Assembly (NCBI GenBank): GCA_947474065.1
Contig: CANJHD010000002.1
Span: 1-64,000 of the forward strand
Source of the DNA: Planctomycetaceae bacterium
GTDB lineage: Bacteria > Planctomycetota > Phycisphaerae > Phycisphaerales > SM1A02
Reading direction: 5' to 3'
Length of the DNA: 64,000 nucleotides
A program made the position numbers and the translations under genes. The stretch's first letter is position 1; each line of letters opens with the position of its first letter. The notes below the pieces were generated by a model. That model was not told where the DNA came from. It did no database searches and saw only the letters and a program-made list of their open reading frames with translations. Below, piece by piece: positions 20,536 to 29,823 of the stretch.

Positions 20536-21336
20536 TTAGTTATTGGTCAAAGCAGGCACGGCACTCCCCAACATGCACTCCTCAAACCGCTGCAGACCCT
20601 CGCCATAACCCATCCGCAAGCGTGGCATGCGAAATTGCAGTGGTTCGCCGACTGACACATCCGCGTCGGCACGCACCGCGCATTCATAGCCTGCCGCCCG
20701 CGCCGCCTGCATCACGGCGCGGTCGTGCAAACCAAACGGATACGCCAGCGCTTGCACGGGATGGTGCATCTCGGCCTCGATCTTGCGACGGCTCTCCTGC
20801 ATTTCAACCTGCAACTGTGCGGGCAAGACATCCGTTAACCGAGCGTGCGAAACCGTGTGTGACTGCACCTCGTTGCCAGCCGCCTCCAGTTCGCGCAGTT
20901 CTTGCCAGGAGACATACCCCGACCCGTTCGGCGCCGGACCGACGGCGCCCGTGTAGACGAAAAGTGTTGCGCGCATTCCACGCGGCATCAATTCATCGCG
21001 GACGACTCCGCACTGTGCAGCCCAACCGTCATCAAAGGAAACGATGACGGGCTTGCCTGCTGGCGCCACACCACGCGATGCACACTCGATCAATTCGCGA
21101 AAGCTGATGGTTCGGTACCCGTGCTGTACTAGCCAGTCCATCTGCGCGCGAAAGTCTTCCGGCAACACCACCCACGGAGCCCAGTCTGCGCGCGACGGCC
21201 CCCAGTTGCCAACATGGTGGTACATCAGAATGGGAACCACGATCGAAGCAGCCCTGCGGTCCGCGGCGACAGGCGCGCACCACAGAGCGAGTACGGCAGC
21301 AGAGACACAAGCAATGACGGAAATAATGCGCTTCAC
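20536..21336 (-). CDS. polysaccharide deacetylase (NodB domain), exported
   Basis: A 266-residue exported protein: signal peptide to about residue 25, then a NodB homology domain. Visible motifs are VPILMYHHVG, the metal/catalytic VSFDDGW (about residue 102), HTVSH (the His-x3-His metal site) and ALAYPFG. It would remove N-acetyl groups from a surface or wall polysaccharide such as poly-GlcNAc or peptidoglycan-like glycan. The 256 bp upstream of the previous gene and downstream of this stop hold nothing I can identify. It diverges from the porin-like gene at 21475. Confidence 0.87.
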   Translation of the reverse strand: MKRIISVIACVSAAVLALWCAPVAADRRAASIVVPILMYHHVGNWGPSRADWAPWVVLPEDFRAQMDWLVQHGYRTISFRELIECASRGVAPAGKPVIVSFDDGWAAQCGVVRDELMPRGMRATLFVYTGAVGPAPNGSGYVSWQELRELEAAGNEVQSHTVSHARLTDVLPAQLQVEMQESRRKIEAEMHHPVQALAYPFGLHDRAVMQAARAAGYECAVRADADVSVGEPLQFRMPRLRMGYGEGLQRFEECMLGSAVPALTNN

Positions 21337-21474
21337 GGTTTACAGAAGCCGCGCAGGGCGGCAGCAATGAGCATGATTCTTTGGCTTTCGGGACACGCGG
21401 TGAGTTTACAACCGCCCTGCGCGCATTGCTAAAGTCAACGAAGTCTGGTCATTCAACCTAGTCTCCCAAGACGC

Positions 21475-22740
21475 ATGTTCTTCAGCGCGCCTGAATCCAT
21501 CAACCTGCAGAGCGAGTTGGCCGCCATGCGCGCGGATCTTGCATCGATTCGCTCTACACAGCAAGAGACGTGGGGCAATCAAGAGCGCGCCACGCAGATT
21601 CGCGCCGTGGTGCAGGATGTTCTTGCCGACAGCGCAACACGGGATTCCTTCCTCACCGATAGCGCCAATTGCGGATACGACCACGGGGCATTCATCCGCA
21701 GTAGCGATGGTTGCTGGACATTCAAGTTGAACGTCATGAGCCAAACTCGGTTCGTGTTCAACTCCGCAAGCAACCAGGTGAGCGATGACAACAAGTGGGG
21801 CATGGAAACGCACCGCGTGAACATCACGTTCTCCGGAACAGTGGTCGACCCGTCCGTGAGCTGGATGCTGCTTGGCGATTACAACTCGCAACCCGACCGA
21901 TTTGTTACCGTGGCAGGTGAACTGCGGCCACTCTATGCATGGGTGAAAAAGGACTTTGGAAATGGCTTCACGAGCACGGTCGGGCTACAGAATGTTCCGT
22001 GGGATATTGAGAGTGAGTTTTTTGGAAGTAGCCGCATCACTGCTGGCGAGTACTCCATCTTTAACTACCGATTCGGTGCAGGTAAGGAAACTGGCATCAC
22101 TGCCAAATATCAGTGCGACTGGTGGCGGGCCACAGTAGGGACCTTTAGCCAACTCAACATCCGATCACCAGCGTGGAACTCCGAAGTCAATCTTTCGTAC
22201 GCGGTTGCCATGCGTGCAGAAGCAAAATTCGGCGCAGATTGGGCGCAGTTGGAATGGCAATCAAGCCTTCCAGATTCCAGTCCCGGCGTTGTGTTTGGAT
22301 TGGGAACCGTGTGGTCAAGCGGTCGCGCGCAGAATCCAACATCGCCGCCCACCCCTACAGCACAGGGATTCACCACGGACGTCCGCGCAACGCTTTCTGG
22401 CACCACGCTTGTCGCCCAGTTTGCATTGATGCGCGACCCTGCCGGTGTGCAAGAACTGCAATGGGCCTCCGGAATCAACGTAGAAGGAAGCACATTCCTT
22501 TCTCCTAACTTTCAGGTGTTCGGTGAAGGTTGCTGGATGGACGGTGCTGATGTTCCGTGGATGGCACAGTGCGGCACCAATTTCTACTTCAGCGATCGCC
22601 AAGTGAAACTCACCACGCGTGTCATCGTTCCATTTGGTTCAGGTGATGTCAATGGAACGCGAAAGCTCGCTGGCGGTCTTGGGCTCTCGGCTTCGGGAAA
22701 CAATGCAAGTTTGGTAGTTCAACTGCAACTGATGTTCTGA
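21475..22740 (+). CDS. porin-like outer-membrane protein without visible signal peptide
   Basis: A 421-residue protein. Residues 10-60 form a short coiled coil (LQSELAAMRADLASIRSTQQ), and from about 80 on the sequence alternates hydrophobic and polar residues with aromatic girdles (WTFKLNVMSQTRFVF, GFTSTVGLQNVPWDIES) and ends in LVVQLQLMF, a beta-barrel C-terminus ending in Phe. This resembles the OprP/OprO phosphate-selective porin group. The ATG at 21475 gives no signal peptide, and the frame closes at a TAA about 48 bp upstream without another usable start. Either the start is misplaced, a frameshift exists upstream, or the N-terminus is atypical. Confidence 0.72.
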   Translation: MFFSAPESINLQSELAAMRADLASIRSTQQETWGNQERATQIRAVVQDVLADSATRDSFLTDSANCGYDHGAFIRSSDGCWTFKLNVMSQTRFVFNSASNQVSDDNKWGMETHRVNITFSGTVVDPSVSWMLLGDYNSQPDRFVTVAGELRPLYAWVKKDFGNGFTSTVGLQNVPWDIESEFFGSSRITAGEYSIFNYRFGAGKETGITAKYQCDWWRATVGTFSQLNIRSPAWNSEVNLSYAVAMRAEAKFGADWAQLEWQSSLPDSSPGVVFGLGTVWSSGRAQNPTSPPTPTAQGFTTDVRATLSGTTLVAQFALMRDPAGVQELQWASGINVEGSTFLSPNFQVFGEGCWMDGADVPWMAQCGTNFYFSDRQVKLTTRVIVPFGSGDVNGTRKLAGGLGLSASGNNASLVVQLQLMF

Positions 22741-22818
22741 TGCATGTCACATCAACGCGGCGCGCCATCATGGAAGGCGCGCCATTGATCCGCGCTACGC
22801 TGCACCGAGCACATATCC

Positions 22819-24576
22819 ATGAACAATGAACGCGTCATTACCAAGGCACTGGAGGATTCGCGAAACGGACGCATCGAGCAAGCGATCGCCTCGCTGCGGC
22901 TCTCCCTCCGCATCAATCGCGGACAGCAAGATGTGATTGGCCTGCTTGGCATGTTGCTCGTGCAGAATGGTCAATCCGAGCAGGCGGTTCATCACCTAGC
23001 GCAAGCCGCTGTGAGTGATCCACATTCGGCAACGGCGCACAACAACCTCGCCAATGCCCTGCATTCGTTGCGACGAAATGCCGAGGCAGCGAAGCACTAT
23101 GAACGAGCACTGGCGATCGATCCGAACCATCGTCAAGCCATGCTCGGACTGACCAGTGTTCGCATTGATCTGAATGATGTCGAAGGCGCCATTGCCATCG
23201 CTGATCGTGGACTTCTGCTCAACCCACAGTGGACACAGATGCAACTTAATCGATCAACGGCGCTTGCAAGCGGCGACCGCATCGACGAAGCCATTGCCAG
23301 CATGATGCGCGTGCTTGAGGAGCGCCCCAATGACCGGGCACTACGCGGGACGATGCTTTACGCACTGAATTCAACTTCGCGCACGACCGCAGATATCTTC
23401 GTCGAGCACCGCAAGTACGCGCTGGGCGCCGCGCCGCCTGCGGCAGCGGTGATCACTGACGCGGATCCAGATCGACCACTCCGTATCGGCGTCCTCTCTG
23501 GCGACTTGAGAACTCATTCAGTGGGCTATTTCGCCGAAGCATTCATGCGAAACATGCCGGCGGGGTGGACATTGGTGGCATTCTCCACCACCGCCGACCG
23601 CGGAAACGATGCCATGACAACGCGATTCCGCGCGATGTGCAATGCATGGGTCGACGCAAGTCCGCTGAATGACGCAGCACTTGACGCTGCCATTCGCGAA
23701 CACCGAATTGACGTGCTGGTGGAACTCAGTGGACATACATCCGGCGGACGGCTGACAGCCCTCGACCGCAAGCCAGCACCTGTGATCGTCTCTGCAATCG
23801 GATACCCAAATACCACCGGGCATCCGTGCGTCGACTGGCGAATCGTCGACTCCGCAACGGATCCCGCAGGAGCCGAAGCACTTTGCACCGAGCGGCTCGC
23901 GCGGATTGATCCGTGCTTCCTCTGCTACACGCCGCCCGCCAACGCGCCGATGCCGGAAATGCCGCCCGCCGATCAGCCCGTGACATTTGGGTCATTCAAC
24001 CTGACCTCCAAGATCCGCGACGAAACGATCGCCGTGTGGGCGCGAGTGCTCGCTGCGGTGCCGGGTTCACGCCTCCTCCTTAAGTCGAAATCGATTGCAG
24101 ACCCAACAACGCTTGGACGCCTGCTGGCACGTATGCAGGCCGGCGGCATCGACCCGTCGCGCATTGATCCCATCGCCTACACGAAGACCGTCGAAGAACA
24201 CCTCCGGCTTTATGCGCGCGTCCATATCGCGCTCGACACGATGCCCTACAACGGAACCACCACCACCTGCGAAGCAATGTGGATGGGCGTTCCGGTGGTT
24301 TGCATAGAGGGCGACCGCCACGCGGCGCGCGTCGGCACCAGCCTGCTGCGCGCGACCGGATGCGAACAACTGCTCGGACGCACAACAGATGAGTTCGTGG
24401 AAATCGCCGTGAAACTTGCGAATGATCGCGCGCAACTCACTGCATTGCGCTCCGAATTACGCGCCCGCCTGAGCGCCTCGCCACTCATGGATTCCCGCGG
24501 GTATGCAGAGCGATTCCACGGCGCGCTCCGCGAGTGCTACCGCGCCCAGCATGCGCTCGCGTTCCCCAGCAGGTAG
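22819..24576 (+). CDS. TPR-containing O-GlcNAc-transferase-like (SPINDLY-type) glycosyltransferase
   Basis: A 585-residue protein. Residues about 1-170 contain TPR helices (IEQAIASLRLSLRINRGQQDV, EAAKHYERALAIDPNHRQA). From about 210 the glycosyltransferase family 41 catalytic region follows: RIGVLSGDLRTHSVGYF, VLVELSGHTSGGRL, VSAIGYPNTTG, FGSFNLTSKI and DTMPYNGTTTTCEAMWMGVPV, which covers both Rossmann lobes and the UDP-sugar site. It probably glycosylates proteins, or transfers sugar to a surface acceptor, in the cytoplasm. The last 120 bp overlap the 3' end of the opposite-strand gene. Confidence 0.88.
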   Translation: MNNERVITKALEDSRNGRIEQAIASLRLSLRINRGQQDVIGLLGMLLVQNGQSEQAVHHLAQAAVSDPHSATAHNNLANALHSLRRNAEAAKHYERALAIDPNHRQAMLGLTSVRIDLNDVEGAIAIADRGLLLNPQWTQMQLNRSTALASGDRIDEAIASMMRVLEERPNDRALRGTMLYALNSTSRTTADIFVEHRKYALGAAPPAAAVITDADPDRPLRIGVLSGDLRTHSVGYFAEAFMRNMPAGWTLVAFSTTADRGNDAMTTRFRAMCNAWVDASPLNDAALDAAIREHRIDVLVELSGHTSGGRLTALDRKPAPVIVSAIGYPNTTGHPCVDWRIVDSATDPAGAEALCTERLARIDPCFLCYTPPANAPMPEMPPADQPVTFGSFNLTSKIRDETIAVWARVLAAVPGSRLLLKSKSIADPTTLGRLLARMQAGGIDPSRIDPIAYTKTVEEHLRLYARVHIALDTMPYNGTTTTCEAMWMGVPVVCIEGDRHAARVGTSLLRATGCEQLLGRTTDEFVEIAVKLANDRAQLTALRSELRARLSASPLMDSRGYAERFHGALRECYRAQHALAFPSR

Positions 24577-26211
24577 CCGCTCCATCAATCCAAGCTTCGC
24601 GTATGTATCCACGCGAGACGCCGCATCGATGCCCGCATAGATAGTTGCGGCATTGATGATCGGACGACCCATGATGTCCTCGAGCTGCTTCTGCGTGTAG
24701 GTTGGCCTGACCGCCGCAGTGCTCTTCGCTCCATACTGATTGAGGTTAGAAGCAAAGATGCCAGCGGCGCTGACCGGAAGGAAATCTTCGTAGCGCAATC
24801 CTTCGTACTGGACATAACCGTGCCGGATCAGTTCCATCATGTCCGTCGACGTCACTGCGCCGATCTGCGCGGCGGCGATACCCGCAGCGGTGGGCGCAAA
24901 GCGCGCAAAGACAAGGTCGCGCGTGATGAGTTCCGGAAGCGTCTTCGGGAACGGCGCAAATGGCGCTGCATAGAGTGCTTCATATGCAGCGAAGTCTCGC
25001 TGCGGCAACTTTGGATCCTTGTCACGCGCTGCGTCCGCCTGCGCGAGGCACTGGTCGTACATCTCGCGACCCTTGGGTGTGCATGCGTAGAAGCGCTCTT
25101 CTATCTCGCCAAAGCGCGCCGTGTGCGTTGCAGCCACGGTGCTGCCATCGTCTTGTGTAAAGATCACTGGCTCGGTGAGCGCCCTGTACGCATCCTGCCG
25201 AAGCAAGATCGGGATGTCTTGGGGCGGGCCTTCGGTAAAGTCATTGAATCCAGCGTGATTCAGCTTCTGCAGTTGGAAAGTCTCGCCACGGAAGGTGGTC
25301 ACTAGTCCATTAACAAGCGCGGTAATGTCTGCGGCGGTGACTATCCCTCGCTGATAGGAATCAATCTCCGAATGACTCAAATGCTTAAAGTGGAGACGCA
25401 TCCAATCGTGATCAGCAACTGCCGCAAGCCGGGTAAGTGCAAGCGTGGCGCGGAGACGGAACGCGGCCTCGTCCAACTCGCCGAGGCAATGCTTCATAGA
25501 TGTTGTGTACAGGTCCATCAGAAGCGTATTTGGCGTCAGATGGTTTAGGTGGTGGTTCTCGACACACGCAATATCTGCGGCAATCTTGAAACCAGCGTCG
25601 CATAGGTCCTTGTAGAGCCCAATGTCGCGCGCCGCACCGGTCCACTTGAAGATCCGCTCCACACCCTCGCGAACGAGGGCTTCTCCGTCCTCAGTGGAAA
25701 GACCGCCCTGTCGCTCGCAACGCTCTATCAGTTCCTTGGCGCGATCAGAGAAGACCGTGCGTTTCGCTAACAATGCATCAATGCGCGCGCGTGTGGCGGG
25801 ATCGTAGTAGTCCGTCATCAGTAACGATGTGAACACGCGATGCTCCGGACGCAGCACGGAGCGAAACGCCGTGGCGATGATCGGCTGACTCTTTGGACCA
25901 ATGGCCGTCATGTCATAGAAGTTGTGCGGCTCCATGCCAAACGCACCGAAGAAGCGCGCTACCCATCGGAATTCATCGGGGCGACCAATGCGGATTGCAC
26001 CGTGCCGCTCGCCGCTCGTTCGTTCCAGCTGGTCCGCAGTGATATGAAAGCCGCGATGCAGCTTCGAAATCGCCTCGCAGACCGCCTCGTTGGTAGCACG
26101 ATTCACCAAGAGCGCACGGTCATAGAGCGGCACCTCGATCCCGAACGTTCGTGACAACTCGGCAAACAGGCGATTCTGCAGGACGATTCGATCAGCGAAC
26201 GTGTGTGTCAT
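24457..26211 (-). CDS. 2-oxoadipate dioxygenase/decarboxylase family protein (HglS/YdcJ, DUF1338)
   Basis: A 584-residue VOC-superfamily protein. Expected metal and substrate residues are present: His70 and Arg74 (ERHGAIRIG), His224 (NHHLNHLTPN) and Glu369 (HTARFGEIEER). EHRVFTSLL and YEDFLPVSAAGIF are family signatures. HglS converts 2-oxoadipate to D-2-hydroxyglutarate in lysine degradation. This copy is longer than the roughly 450-residue family norm: about 75 residues are inserted after the NHLTPN segment, and about 35-40 residues extend the C-terminus into DNA that is antisense to the glycosyltransferase gene. It follows the MFS gene by 32 bp, suggesting an operon. Confidence 0.87.
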   Translation of the reverse strand: MTHTFADRIVLQNRLFAELSRTFGIEVPLYDRALLVNRATNEAVCEAISKLHRGFHITADQLERTSGERHGAIRIGRPDEFRWVARFFGAFGMEPHNFYDMTAIGPKSQPIIATAFRSVLRPEHRVFTSLLMTDYYDPATRARIDALLAKRTVFSDRAKELIERCERQGGLSTEDGEALVREGVERIFKWTGAARDIGLYKDLCDAGFKIAADIACVENHHLNHLTPNTLLMDLYTTSMKHCLGELDEAAFRLRATLALTRLAAVADHDWMRLHFKHLSHSEIDSYQRGIVTAADITALVNGLVTTFRGETFQLQKLNHAGFNDFTEGPPQDIPILLRQDAYRALTEPVIFTQDDGSTVAATHTARFGEIEERFYACTPKGREMYDQCLAQADAARDKDPKLPQRDFAAYEALYAAPFAPFPKTLPELITRDLVFARFAPTAAGIAAAQIGAVTSTDMMELIRHGYVQYEGLRYEDFLPVSAAGIFASNLNQYGAKSTAAVRPTYTQKQLEDIMGRPIINAATIYAGIDAASRVDTYAKLGLMERLPAGERERMLGAVALAERAVESLCIPAGIHEWRGAQAGA

Positions 26212-26243
26212 GGCTCGATCACTTTATCCCCGCAAGTCGCCGC

Positions 26244-27530
26244 CTATCTTTCGAGATAGTCAAGATCGCGATGAAATGTTTCATCCAGCGCGAGCGCAGC
26301 AACTATTCCTACTGCCACACAGCAAATTCCGAGCGTAAGAGTGGCCTGCACGACGCCCATGCCGGGTTTCATTGCCAACCAGATGGATGTGATTGGGACG
26401 GCCATCGCTCGCACAAAGTTCGGTGCACTTGTAGCCGCCGTCGCGCGAAGGTTGGTTCCAAACTGTTCGCTGGCCGTGGTAACAAACACCGCCCAGTAGC
26501 CGGTCGACGCGCCGACAAGACACATCATCCAATAGAAGGCGCGATCACTCTGTGGCGCAATCGCGAAGAACAGCGCGATGGACGCGGCTAAGAATGCAAG
26601 GAACAACAGAATGGTGCGAGTGCGACTCTTCAGCCATTGCGAGATGGCACCGCTCGAAACATCGCCGACAACCACCCCAACGTACGCCCAGAAGATGACC
26701 TTCGCCGGCATGATGGGTTCTGCAATTCCCATCGCCTTGCCGATCTCTGGCCCGAAGATGAACATGACGCCGCCGACAAACCAGATGGGCATTGCGGAGA
26801 GGACCACCGCCGCGAAGCGCACAAAGCGCCGCGGCGGCCAGAGCAATTGCAATGGATTGCCGCGCGAGACATTCTGTGATTCCGTGCTGCGGAACAGTCC
26901 ACTCTCGACAACGCCAACACGAAGCCCGAGCAACGCGAGCCCCATGATTCCCCCCACCAAGTAGCACCATTTCCACTCGATGTATGTGCCAACCATCCCC
27001 GCAACAACTGCGCCCGACAGCCCAACCGCGGCAACGATCGTGGTGCCGATGCCGCGCTTGGAGGTTGGCAGCAATTCCGCAACGAGCGTGATCCCCGCAC
27101 CGAGTTCTCCTGCAAGTCCAAAGCCCGCAACAAACCGAAGCACTTCGTACTGCCAGACATCGGTCACGAACGCATTCAATATGTTCGCCACGGAATAGAG
27201 CAGGATGGAACCAAACAAAACCTTAATGCGCCCAAGTCGGTCGCCGAGCATTCCGAATGCAATGCCGCCAAGAAGCATTCCAATTAACTGAATGTCTAAC
27301 AAGCGCTTCCCTACGAGCGTCAACTGTTCCGGGTCGGTGATGCCAAGAGCCTTCAGGCTGGGGATCCGGACAATCGAGAACAGCACCAAGTCAAAGAGGT
27401 CAACGAAGTAACCCAATGCGGCGACAAGCACCGCAAGGATGGTTGCGCGCGGCAGGCGTGTGCGGGCTGTCAGAATTTTCGGAAAGCCTGACCAATCAGG
27501 TGGTTGCAAGGGAGCTTCAGGCGCGGGCAT
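26244..27530 (-). CDS. MFS transporter, metabolite:H+ symporter type
   Basis: A 428-residue inner-membrane transporter with 12 predicted helices. The loop 2-3 motif A is clear (GMLGDRLGRIKVLFGS), as is LRFVAGFGLAGELGAGITLVAELLP, typical of the sugar/dicarboxylate metabolite:H+ symporters such as ShiA or ProP relatives. The substrate cannot be read. Co-direction with the 2-oxoadipate dioxygenase gene 32 bp downstream hints at a dicarboxylate or lysine-pathway intermediate, which is inference. Its start diverges from the multicopper oxidase gene across a 139-bp intergenic region. Confidence 0.87.
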   Translation of the reverse strand: MPAPEAPLQPPDWSGFPKILTARTRLPRATILAVLVAALGYFVDLFDLVLFSIVRIPSLKALGITDPEQLTLVGKRLLDIQLIGMLLGGIAFGMLGDRLGRIKVLFGSILLYSVANILNAFVTDVWQYEVLRFVAGFGLAGELGAGITLVAELLPTSKRGIGTTIVAAVGLSGAVVAGMVGTYIEWKWCYLVGGIMGLALLGLRVGVVESGLFRSTESQNVSRGNPLQLLWPPRRFVRFAAVVLSAMPIWFVGGVMFIFGPEIGKAMGIAEPIMPAKVIFWAYVGVVVGDVSSGAISQWLKSRTRTILLFLAFLAASIALFFAIAPQSDRAFYWMMCLVGASTGYWAVFVTTASEQFGTNLRATAATSAPNFVRAMAVPITSIWLAMKPGMGVVQATLTLGICCVAVGIVAALALDETFHRDLDYLER

Positions 27531-27669
27531 GTCGCGAAGTGTATTTGCCGGCTACTCAAGCGCGACGCCCAACGTGGATTTCATCGACTTATTCCGGGTA
27601 CCCTTCCCGACCATCGGGATCACGATCCTTTCCATGCATCATCCACTGAATTTCACTACGAATCACCAG

Positions 27670-29823
27670 ATGAAACACCCCACCATTCTCGCCGCGATCG
27701 CCCTCACCTTCGCAACCGCTCTTCCGAACAACGTTGTCGCGCAGGTGTCTTCCACGGCATCCCCGGCGCAAACGGCGCAAGCCGCGACAAGCACGGCGGA
27801 TGACAGCACGGTCACTGCCAAGGACAAAGAGATGTTTGGACTTTCCTGGTTTGGCTCGGATCCAGAGAATCCCCGCCCACTCCTTCAGGACCCTGCCGTA
27901 GTGAGCAGCGAGAATGGTGTCTGCAAGGCAACGGTTCATATTCGCAAGCAAGAAGTGCAAGCAGGCGACCAGAAGCTCAATACATCTTGCTTCAACGGCC
28001 GCTACACCGGACCGACGCTGCGCTTCCGTGCAGGCGACACGCTCGAACTCAATGTGATCAACGACGGTGAATACAACACCAACATCCACTTTCACGGGAT
28101 GCAGGTCTCACCCGATGACTACGGCGACAGCGTGTTCACAATCATCCCGATTGGACACGAGTACACGTACCGCATCAAGATCCCGGAGTACCAGCAGCCC
28201 GGCATCTACTGGTACCACGCACATTCCCACCAGACTAGCCAGCGCCAGGTGATGCAGGGCGTCACCGGAACAATCATTGTGGAAGGTGCACTTGACGCCT
28301 ACCCCGCGCTGAAGGATGTCAAGGAGCACATCGTTGTGCTGCACGACTATCAGAAGGGTCTGAGTGGCGAAGTGGTGCTTGGCATCCAGACATCATGGCC
28401 TACTTACCGACTGGTGAATGACCAAAAATTCCCTGATATCGAGATCAAACCAGGCGAAGTGCAGTTCCTGCGCATTGCCAATCAGTCAACCAACATTTAC
28501 TACAACCTGGATTTTGGCGGTGAGAAATTCTGGATCATGGGCGTAGATGGCAACCCCACCGTCAAGATGTTCGAGGCCACGCGTTGGCCGCTACCAGCCG
28601 GCGCGCGAATCGAGATCATGGTTCGTTTCGACAAGCCCGGTCGCTACAAATTGCACACCTCAGAAATCCGTACCGGACCCAACGGCGACGGATACGCCGC
28701 AGAGAATCTACTCAGCATGGTGTGCGTTGGCGACCCAGTTGCAAACCCAATCGCGCTGCCACAGACACGAAACGGTCCCTCGCCGCTCGACGACCTGAGC
28801 AAGGTGAAGCCCGATGTCGAGCGCACCATCGTCTTTAGCGAAACGCCGAATGACTTCCGTATTGACAACCGCTATTTCGATGGCACGCGCATAGACCAAC
28901 TCGTGCGTTATGGAGATACAGAGAAGTGGACCGTCCGCAACTCCTCGGATGAGTTGCATGTCTTCCATATCCATCAACTTGATTTCCAGATTCTGAAGAT
29001 CAACGGCGTTCCGCAGCCGTTCAATATTCATAACGACACCTTCTCCATGCCGGTCCGCGGCGAAGTGGAGATCATGATCCCGTTCACACGCCCGTGCGTT
29101 GTGGGCGACTTCGTATTCCACTGCCACATCCTCTGTCATGAGGATGGCGGCATGATGCAGAAGATCCGCGTCTACGACCCAAGCAAGCCAATGCCACCCG
29201 TGCGACCAGGCGATGGCTACGGACCAGAGCCTGCCGATGCGCATTTGCCCCTAAAAGCAGCCGATGCCAACGCTGTTGGTGGCCCATTCGCGCTGCGCGA
29301 CGCGCAGGGCGCGGAGTTCACTGACGACCAACTCTCTGACGGACTTGCGCTCCTGTGCTTTGGCTACACGGAATGCACCGGCGCGTGCCCCCGCAACATG
29401 GCCACCTATTCGGATGTCGCTGACATTCTCAAAGCCGAGCCAAATCCGCCAGAGTTGCGCTACGTCTTCGTGAGCGTTGATCCGTCACGCGATGAAGGAG
29501 CGAAGCTGAGGGACTACGTGTCCAAGGCGCCGGTTCCTTTGATTGCGCTCACGGGTGATCCAGAAACCATCGTGCGAACTTCGCGCACGTTCGGTGCTGC
29601 GTACGAGCCTCAACCAAAGCGAGCCGATGGTTCGTACACCGTTCGACACTCCACGGACACCTGCCTCGTTGGTCCGGGCGGTCGCATCTTCAAGCGCTTT
29701 GAGCTTGGAGCAGATCCGAAGGTGATCGCTACAGCCGTCAATGAGTTTGCGATGCGTGTGCCACGCAAGGCCGTTGCAAGTGCAACTGCTAACACCTCTA
29801 TCACTGAAGGAGGTTCCAAGTGA
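27670..29823 (+). CDS. multicopper oxidase fused to SCO1/SenC copper-chaperone domain
   Basis: A 717-residue exported protein with signal peptide MKHPTILAAIALTFATALPNNVVAQ. The laccase-like part (about 60-510) has all four copper motifs: HFHG (140-143), WYHAHSH (181-187), HVFHIH (430-435) and HCHILCHEDGGM (484-495). A C-terminal SCO domain (about 540-705) has the CxxxCP copper site at Cys569 and Cys573 and a later conserved His in VRHSTD. The enzyme would oxidise Cu(I) or organic substrates with O2; the SCO part could accept or deliver copper or do thiol redox chemistry. The track start at 27439 precedes the signal peptide and overlaps the divergent MFS gene, so 27670 is preferred. Confidence 0.9.
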   Translation: MKHPTILAAIALTFATALPNNVVAQVSSTASPAQTAQAATSTADDSTVTAKDKEMFGLSWFGSDPENPRPLLQDPAVVSSENGVCKATVHIRKQEVQAGDQKLNTSCFNGRYTGPTLRFRAGDTLELNVINDGEYNTNIHFHGMQVSPDDYGDSVFTIIPIGHEYTYRIKIPEYQQPGIYWYHAHSHQTSQRQVMQGVTGTIIVEGALDAYPALKDVKEHIVVLHDYQKGLSGEVVLGIQTSWPTYRLVNDQKFPDIEIKPGEVQFLRIANQSTNIYYNLDFGGEKFWIMGVDGNPTVKMFEATRWPLPAGARIEIMVRFDKPGRYKLHTSEIRTGPNGDGYAAENLLSMVCVGDPVANPIALPQTRNGPSPLDDLSKVKPDVERTIVFSETPNDFRIDNRYFDGTRIDQLVRYGDTEKWTVRNSSDELHVFHIHQLDFQILKINGVPQPFNIHNDTFSMPVRGEVEIMIPFTRPCVVGDFVFHCHILCHEDGGMMQKIRVYDPSKPMPPVRPGDGYGPEPADAHLPLKAADANAVGGPFALRDAQGAEFTDDQLSDGLALLCFGYTECTGACPRNMATYSDVADILKAEPNPPELRYVFVSVDPSRDEGAKLRDYVSKAPVPLIALTGDPETIVRTSRTFGAAYEPQPKRADGSYTVRHSTDTCLVGPGGRIFKRFELGADPKVIATAVNEFAMRVPRKAVASATANTSITEGGSK
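29806..29814 (+). promoter_or_regulatory. strong ribosome binding site before the GTG-started porin-like gene
   Basis: GAAGGAGGT, nearly the full anti-Shine-Dalgarno complement, lies 5 bp before GTG at 29820. It supports the GTG start, which overlaps the TGA of the oxidase gene. Confidence 0.8.

Noticed and set aside
22759-22783. GGCGCGCC hairpin after the porin-like gene as a terminator
   Set aside because: Two copies of a palindromic octamer can pair, but no T-tract follows on either strand.
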